Part shown: piece after piece, positions 6,637-10,000 of the stretch
Layout of the letters: each line of letters opens with the position of its first letter
How positions within the stretch are numbered: position 1 is the stretch's first letter
Position numbers and translations under genes: made by a program
Source: Rheinheimera sp.
Lineage (GTDB): Bacteria; Pseudomonadota; Gammaproteobacteria; Enterobacterales; Alteromonadaceae
Direction of reading: 5' to 3'
DNA: 10,000 nucleotides
Assembly (NCBI RefSeq): GCF_020217005.1
Contig: NZ_JAIWOI010000029.1
Span: forward strand, 1-10,000
Notes under the pieces: model-generated
What the model saw: the letters and a program-made list of their open reading frames with translations, nothing else
The model's database searches: none
What the model was told of the DNA's origin: nothing

Positions 6637-6642
6637 TCCTCT
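6637..6642 (-). promoter_or_regulatory. Ribosome binding site deciding the dehydrogenase start
   Basis: On the minus strand AGAGGA is followed by 7 bases and then the ATG at 6629. It favours this start over the longer TTG frame beginning at 6713, which has no comparable site. Confidence 0.7.
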
Positions 6643-6718
6643 GCTGTGATTTGTTGGTGCCTTGTTATTAGGCTGAATGCAGTATTACCCATGCCTAAAA
6701 GAACTGAAATCAACTAAT

Positions 6719-6746
6719 ATGCATTAACGTCATGCAAAAATGTATG
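6719..6746. promoter_or_regulatory. Candidate operator between the divergent dehydrogenase and LysR genes
   Basis: TGCAT (6720-6724) and ATGCA (6732-6736) form an inverted repeat with a 7-base spacer. A third related half-site, TGTATG (6741-6746), makes a second imperfect dyad with CATGCA (6731-6736) around AAAA. Several overlapping half-sites between a LysR-type gene and its divergent neighbour are typical of such regulators. The exact T-N11-A consensus is not met by these dyads, so the assignment is tentative. Confidence 0.45.
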
Positions 6747-6752
6747 AGTAAC

Positions 6753-6758
6753 TTTAAT
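6753..6758 (+). promoter_or_regulatory. Possible -10 element of the LysR-type gene
   Basis: TTTAAT matches 5 of 6 bases of the sigma-70 -10 consensus and would start transcription near 6765, just before the purine-rich AGGGGG (6768-6773) that serves as ribosome binding site for the ATG at 6779. No good -35 is visible. The dyads at 6719-6746 would overlap the -35 region, which would allow autorepression. Confidence 0.35.
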
Positions 6759-6778
6759 AGGAAGCGCAGGGGGCAGCG

Positions 6779-7645
6779 ATGGAACATCTGGACTGGAGCG
6801 ATATCCGTTTATTTCTGGCGGTGGCGGAGCAGGGCACCTTAACAGCAGCTGCGCGAGCTGTAGGTTTTACTCAGCCCACCTTAGGGCGTCGTATTCAAAG
6901 TCTGGAGCAGAGTTTGGGTTTGAAGCTGTTTCAGCGCACCGCAGAAGGTTTTCTGCTGACCGAGGCCGGGCTTGCTTTGTTACCAGCGGCCAAACGTATG
7001 GCCGAAGAAGCGGATGCAGCAATGCGCCAGTTGGCCGGGCAGGAAGAAAAACTGACAGGGACCTTACGTATTTCGTCTTTTGACTGGTTTAGTCATTATC
7101 TATTGGCCGATTGTTGCGCTGGTTTTTTGCAGCTGCACCCAGAAGTCAGTATAGAGCTGCTTAACGACAGCAGGCTATTTAATCTGGCGCGGCGTGAGGC
7201 GGATTTAGTGTTCCGGCTAAAAGCTTTTGACGAGCCTGACATAGCGCAGCGTAAACTGTTGCAGTTGGAGTATGGCTTGTATGCCGCTGTTGGTTTTGAT
7301 CTGAGTTTACTCGCTACTCCAGAGCAGCTCAGGCTGATTAGTATGGACAGTCATTTTAGCGATGTACCGGATGTGGCCTGGCTCAACACTCAGTTTCCAG
7401 GCGCAAAGTTAGCCTTTAGCAGCAATAGCAGAGAAGCTCAGGCCAGGTTATGTTTGGCAGGGCTTGGGCTTGCAGTATTACCTGTGCGGATGGCTGAACA
7501 AATTCAGGGATTACAGCAACTGCAGCTTGCTACTGCACCACCTTCACGACAGATTTGGCTGGGCTATCATCAGGATTTACGTCATCAGCGCAGGCTCAGA
7601 GCTTTTATAGACTTTATCACTCAATGGTTGGGTGACATGGAGTAG
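6779..7645 (+). CDS. LysR-type transcriptional regulator
   Basis: This 288-residue cytoplasmic DNA-binding regulator has the usual LysR family length. The N-terminal winged helix-turn-helix spans residues about 5-64: LFLAVAEQGTLTAAARAVG, then TQPTLGRRIQSLEQSLG as recognition helix and start of the linker, and LKLFQRTAEGFLLTEAG as wing. A linker helix with AAKRMAEEADAAMRQL follows. From residue about 90 (LTGTLRISS) the rest is the two-lobed effector-binding domain, ending in the GLGLAVLPVRMAE region typical of the family. The start is supported by AGGGGG a few bases upstream. The gene faces away from the dehydrogenase gene across about 150 bp with a dyad operator candidate, so it most likely controls that gene and itself. 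The effector cannot be read from the sequence. Confidence 0.93.
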   Translation: MEHLDWSDIRLFLAVAEQGTLTAAARAVGFTQPTLGRRIQSLEQSLGLKLFQRTAEGFLLTEAGLALLPAAKRMAEEADAAMRQLAGQEEKLTGTLRISSFDWFSHYLLADCCAGFLQLHPEVSIELLNDSRLFNLARREADLVFRLKAFDEPDIAQRKLLQLEYGLYAAVGFDLSLLATPEQLRLISMDSHFSDVPDVAWLNTQFPGAKLAFSSNSREAQARLCLAGLGLAVLPVRMAEQIQGLQQLQLATAPPSRQIWLGYHQDLRHQRRLRAFIDFITQWLGDME

Positions 7646-7663
7646 CTGCTGTGGTGAAAAACG

Positions 7664-7701
7664 AAAAGTCCGCCGGATCATCAGATCAGACGGACTTTTT
7701 T
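7664..7701. terminator. Bidirectional intrinsic terminator between the LysR gene and pntB
   Basis: AAAAGTCCG (7664-7672) pairs perfectly with CGGACTTTT (7691-7699). The 18-base loop can itself fold through GATC (7676-7679) with GATC (7684-7687). TT continues after the stem on the + strand, and on the minus strand the complementary A-rich side (7656-7667) gives a T-rich tail. It lies between two convergent genes and should stop transcription from both the regulator gene and pntAB. Confidence 0.88.
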
Positions 7702-7724
7702 GCATTGTTGGACTGATTGGCTTG

Positions 7725-9104
7725 TTACAGCGCTTTTAATATCGCATCCACTGTAGCTTTGGCATCGCCAAAACACATTTGGGTATTGTCTTTATAAAAC
7801 AGTGGGTTATTTACGCCCGAGTAGCCTGTGTTCATCGAACGCTTAAACACCACTACGTTTTGCGCTTTCCAGACTTCGAGCACAGGCATGCCGGCAATTG
7901 GGCTGGTTGGATCTTCAGCCGCTGCAGGGTTGACTGTATCGTTAGCGCCTATGACCAGCACTGTGTCGGTGTCAGAAAAATCTTCATTAATTTCATCCAT
8001 TTCCAGCACTATGTCGTAAGGCACTTTGGCTTCAGCCAGCAGCACATTCATATGGCCTGGCATGCGGCCAGCCACTGGATGAATACCAAAACGCACTTTG
8101 ACACCACGCTCTTTTAGTTTCTGGCATATCTCAGCCACTGGATACTGGGCCTGAGCCACAGCCATACCATAACCTGGAGTGATCACTACTGAGCTTGAGT
8201 TTTTCAGTAAATCTGCCACATCTTCTGCGCTGATTTCGCGGTATTCGCCTTGCTCTTCGTCCACTGAACTTAGTTTCGCATCGGCCTGACCAAAACCTCC
8301 GGCGATGACGGAGATAAAAGAGCGGTTCATCGCCTTGCACATAATGTACGACAGGATAGCGCCGGACGAACCCACCAAAGCACCTGTGACAATCAGCAAG
8401 TCGTTGGCCAGCATAAAACCTGCGGCCGCAGCGGCCCAGCCTGAGTAGGAGTTCAGCATAGACACCACCACCGGCATATCAGCACCGCCTATGGAGGCAA
8501 CCAGATGCAGACCAAAAACTAAGGCTATCAGTGTCATAATCAGCAGAGCAGTTTCACCCGCTTCGAAGCCGACAAAACAAACCAGCAATACGGCTGATGC
8601 TAACAAGGCTAGTACATTCAGTTTATGTTTATGCGGAATGCTCAGCGGTTTAGAGCTAGCGATGCCACGCAATTTGGCAAAAGCAACGATCGAACCAGAG
8701 AAGGTAACGGCACCGATAAAGACGCCTAAAAACACTTCGGTTAAATGCACAGTTAAGGCTGCGCCAGCAGCAGAGTGGGTTTCAAAGAAGCTATTGTAAC
8801 CCACCAGTACTGCAGCCAAACCGACAAAACTGTGCAGAATGGCCACTAATTCCGGCATTTGGGTCATTTCAACTTTCAGTGCCAGTCGAAGGCCAATGGC
8901 ACCGCCTATCGCCAGAGCAATAACTAAAGGTAGCATAGCGTCAAGGCTGACACCGGCAATGGTCGCGAGCAGGGCTATGGTCATGCCCAAAATACCCAGC
9001 CAGTTGCCGCGACGAGCGCTTTCCTGTTGAGAGAGTCCAGCTAAGCTTGCTATAAAAAAAGCGGCGGCCAGCAAATAAGCCGAGGTGATTAATCCTTGTG
9101 TCAT
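7725..9104 (-). CDS. pntB: NAD(P) transhydrogenase subunit beta
   Basis: PntB is the membrane and NADP(H)-binding subunit of the proton-translocating transhydrogenase, which reduces NADP+ with NADH using the proton gradient across the inner membrane. At 459 residues it nearly equals E. coli PntB (462), and long stretches match it as I remember that sequence. The N-terminal half (to about residue 265) is the multi-helix proton channel. His91 in [15 protein letters not shown] and Asn218 in [15 protein letters not shown] match the functional E. coli H91 and N222. Domain III follows, with the NADP-binding loop [12 protein letters not shown] at about 309-320, then [36 protein letters not shown] and [18 protein letters not shown] lies 8 bases before the ATG. 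The start is 5 bp after the pntA stop, so the two are cotranscribed. All key residues I can check are present. Confidence 0.98.
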   Translation of the reverse strand: MTQGLITSAYLLAAAFFIASLAGLSQQESARRGNWLGILGMTIALLATIAGVSLDAMLPLVIALAIGGAIGLRLALKVEMTQMPELVAILHSFVGLAAVLVGYNSFFETHSAAGAALTVHLTEVFLGVFIGAVTFSGSIVAFAKLRGIASSKPLSIPHKHKLNVLALLASAVLLVCFVGFEAGETALLIMTLIALVFGLHLVASIGGADMPVVVSMLNSYSGWAAAAAGFMLANDLLIVTGALVGSSGAILSYIMCKAMNRSFISVIAGGFGQADAKLSSVDEEQGEYREISAEDVADLLKNSSSVVITPGYGMAVAQAQYPVAEICQKLKERGVKVRFGIHPVAGRMPGHMNVLLAEAKVPYDIVLEMDEINEDFSDTDTVLVIGANDTVNPAAAEDPTSPIAGMPVLEVWKAQNVVVFKRSMNTGYSGVNNPLFYKDNTQMCFGDAKATVDAILKAL

Positions 9105-9109
9105 GGCTG

Positions 9110-10000
9110 TTACTCCCCGCCTTTGGTAAACATTTTCAGCATGCGCTGCGTCACGGTAAAACCACCTACTATGTTAATACTGGCGATCATCACAGCGACA
9201 AAAGCCAGCACCTGCACCAATAGCGAATCGCTGCTGATTTGCAGTAATGCGCCCAGCACTATAATGCCGGATATCGCATTGGTAACGGACATGAGCGGGG
9301 TATGCAAGGCATGAGTCACGTTCCAGACCAGGTAATAACCTACCACGCAGGACAATAAAAATACGGTAAAGTGCGCTAAGAAGTCACTGGGGGCGGAGTA
9401 GCCTATCCAGAGTAAAAGCAGGGCAGCAATGCCAATAAACCAATTGGTATTGATGGATTTCTTCGCCGCTTTGGCGGCTGGTTTTTCTGGGGCGACCACA
9501 GGTTTTGCAGCGGCAGTGACACTGATAGCAGGTGGCGGGAAAGTGACTTCACCCTGATGCACCACGGACATATTACGGATAATCACATCCTGCATATCCA
9601 ACACCATCTGACCATCTTTGGTTTTGCATAACAGCTTGGCTAAATTTACCAGATTGGTGCCATACAGCTGAGACGACTGAGCGGCTAAACGGCCTGGTAA
9701 GTCGGTATAGCCTATGACTTTAACCCCTGATGCAGTTTCGGTAATTTGACCTGACACTGTGTATTCGCAGTTACCGCCTGTCGCTGCAGCCAAGTCGACA
9801 ATGACAGAGCCGGCTTTCATCGAGTCGACCATTTCTTTGGTGATGAGCTTTGGTGCCGGACGGCCCGGGATAAGCGCCGTGGTAATAATAATATCGACTT
9901 CTTTGGCCTGGGCGGCAAATAAGGCCATTTCAGCGGCAATAAATTCATCCGACATCACTTTGGCGTAACCACTGGAGGAGGAGCCATCTTCGGCAAATTC
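9110..10000 (-). CDS. pntA: NAD(P) transhydrogenase subunit alpha, C-terminal part (5' end outside window)
   Basis: This is the last 296 residues of PntA, the NAD(H)-binding and membrane-anchoring alpha subunit (about 510 residues in E. coli). The frame is open to the window edge, and the GTG at 9958 is an internal valine codon. The fragment starts with the end of domain [11 protein letters not shown], then [34 protein letters not shown] and [19 protein letters not shown], all family hallmarks. An Ala/Pro/Lys-rich linker (complement of about 9460-9545) follows. It leads into about four transmembrane helices beginning [16 protein letters not shown] and ending near [14 protein letters not shown]. 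Domain I and the membrane helices are in one chain, as in enterobacterial PntA, not split into PntAA and PntAB. The stop is 5 bp before pntB, and the pntB ribosome binding site lies in the last codons. The promoter is outside the window. Confidence 0.97.
   Translation of the reverse strand, partial: EFAEDGSSSSGYAKVMSDEFIAAEMALFAAQAKEVDIIITTALIPGRPAPKLITKEMVDSMKAGSVIVDLAAATGGNCEYTVSGQITETASGVKVIGYTDLPGRLAAQSSQLYGTNLVNLAKLLCKTKDGQMVLDMQDVIIRNMSVVHQGEVTFPPPAISVTAAAKPVVAPEKPAAKAAKKSINTNWFIGIAALLLLWIGYSAPSDFLAHFTVFLLSCVVGYYLVWNVTHALHTPLMSVTNAISGIIVLGALLQISSDSLLVQVLAFVAVMIASINIVGGFTVTQRMLKMFTKGGE
9113..9118 (-). promoter_or_regulatory. Ribosome binding site of pntB
   Basis: GGGGAG on the minus strand lies 8 bases before the pntB ATG (9104) and inside the last codons of pntA. 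It supports translational linkage of the two subunits. Confidence 0.75.

Noticed and set aside
8491..9030. Plus-strand open frames opposite pntB
   Set aside because: They are antisense shadows of a strongly conserved gene, and the translated products are not protein-like.
1..10000. Mobile elements, CRISPR arrays, tRNA or rRNA genes
   Set aside because: Reading the window I found no transposase-like protein, terminal inverted repeats, regularly spaced repeats or tRNA-like cloverleaf; gene content and codon style are uniform.

Overview
The window is ordinary chromosomal DNA of a Gram-negative gammaproteobacterium. Moderate G+C content, an RND efflux pair, and a PntAB transhydrogenase very close to the E. 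coli form all point that way. The mix with a small secreted NTF2-like protein and an orphan periplasmic binding-like protein suggests a Rheinheimera/Alishewanella/Shewanella-type lineage, but this is inference from recognised protein styles and no search was run. I see no insertion sequence, phage gene, CRISPR array, tRNA or rRNA.

Left part (1-3950, + strand): the 3' end of one RND efflux permease gene, then after 4 bp a complete second RND permease gene (1021 aa). They form an operon whose start, probably with a membrane-fusion protein gene, lies outside the window. Both permeases carry Asn where AcrB has its TM10 proton-relay lysine. The operon ends in a strong GC-rich intrinsic terminator at 3924-3948, with a weaker candidate just before it.

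Middle (3961-5616, + strand): two separately transcribed genes for exported proteins. One is a small NTF2-like/DUF4440 protein with a cysteine-rich C-terminus. The other is a periplasmic amino-acid-binding-like protein with no transporter genes beside it. A 323-bp gap between them holds a hairpin with a GNRA loop and a good extended -10 promoter.

Right of centre (5625-7645): a zinc-independent medium-chain dehydrogenase/quinone-oxidoreductase-like gene (- strand) diverges from a LysR-type regulator gene (+ strand). The shared upstream region carries a dyad rich in TGCAT half-sites, the usual arrangement for a regulator controlling its neighbour. The dehydrogenase gene converges with the binding-protein gene across only 8 bp.

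Right end (7664-10000): a bidirectional terminator separates the LysR gene from the convergent pntAB operon (- strand). pntB is complete and pntA runs off the window. Together they form the proton-translocating NAD(P) transhydrogenase that makes NADPH at the expense of the proton gradient. No clearly novel system is visible. The observations worth a second look are small-scale: the C-terminal cysteine cluster, missing ribosome-binding signals, RNA hairpins, and the unusual relay residues of the RND pair.
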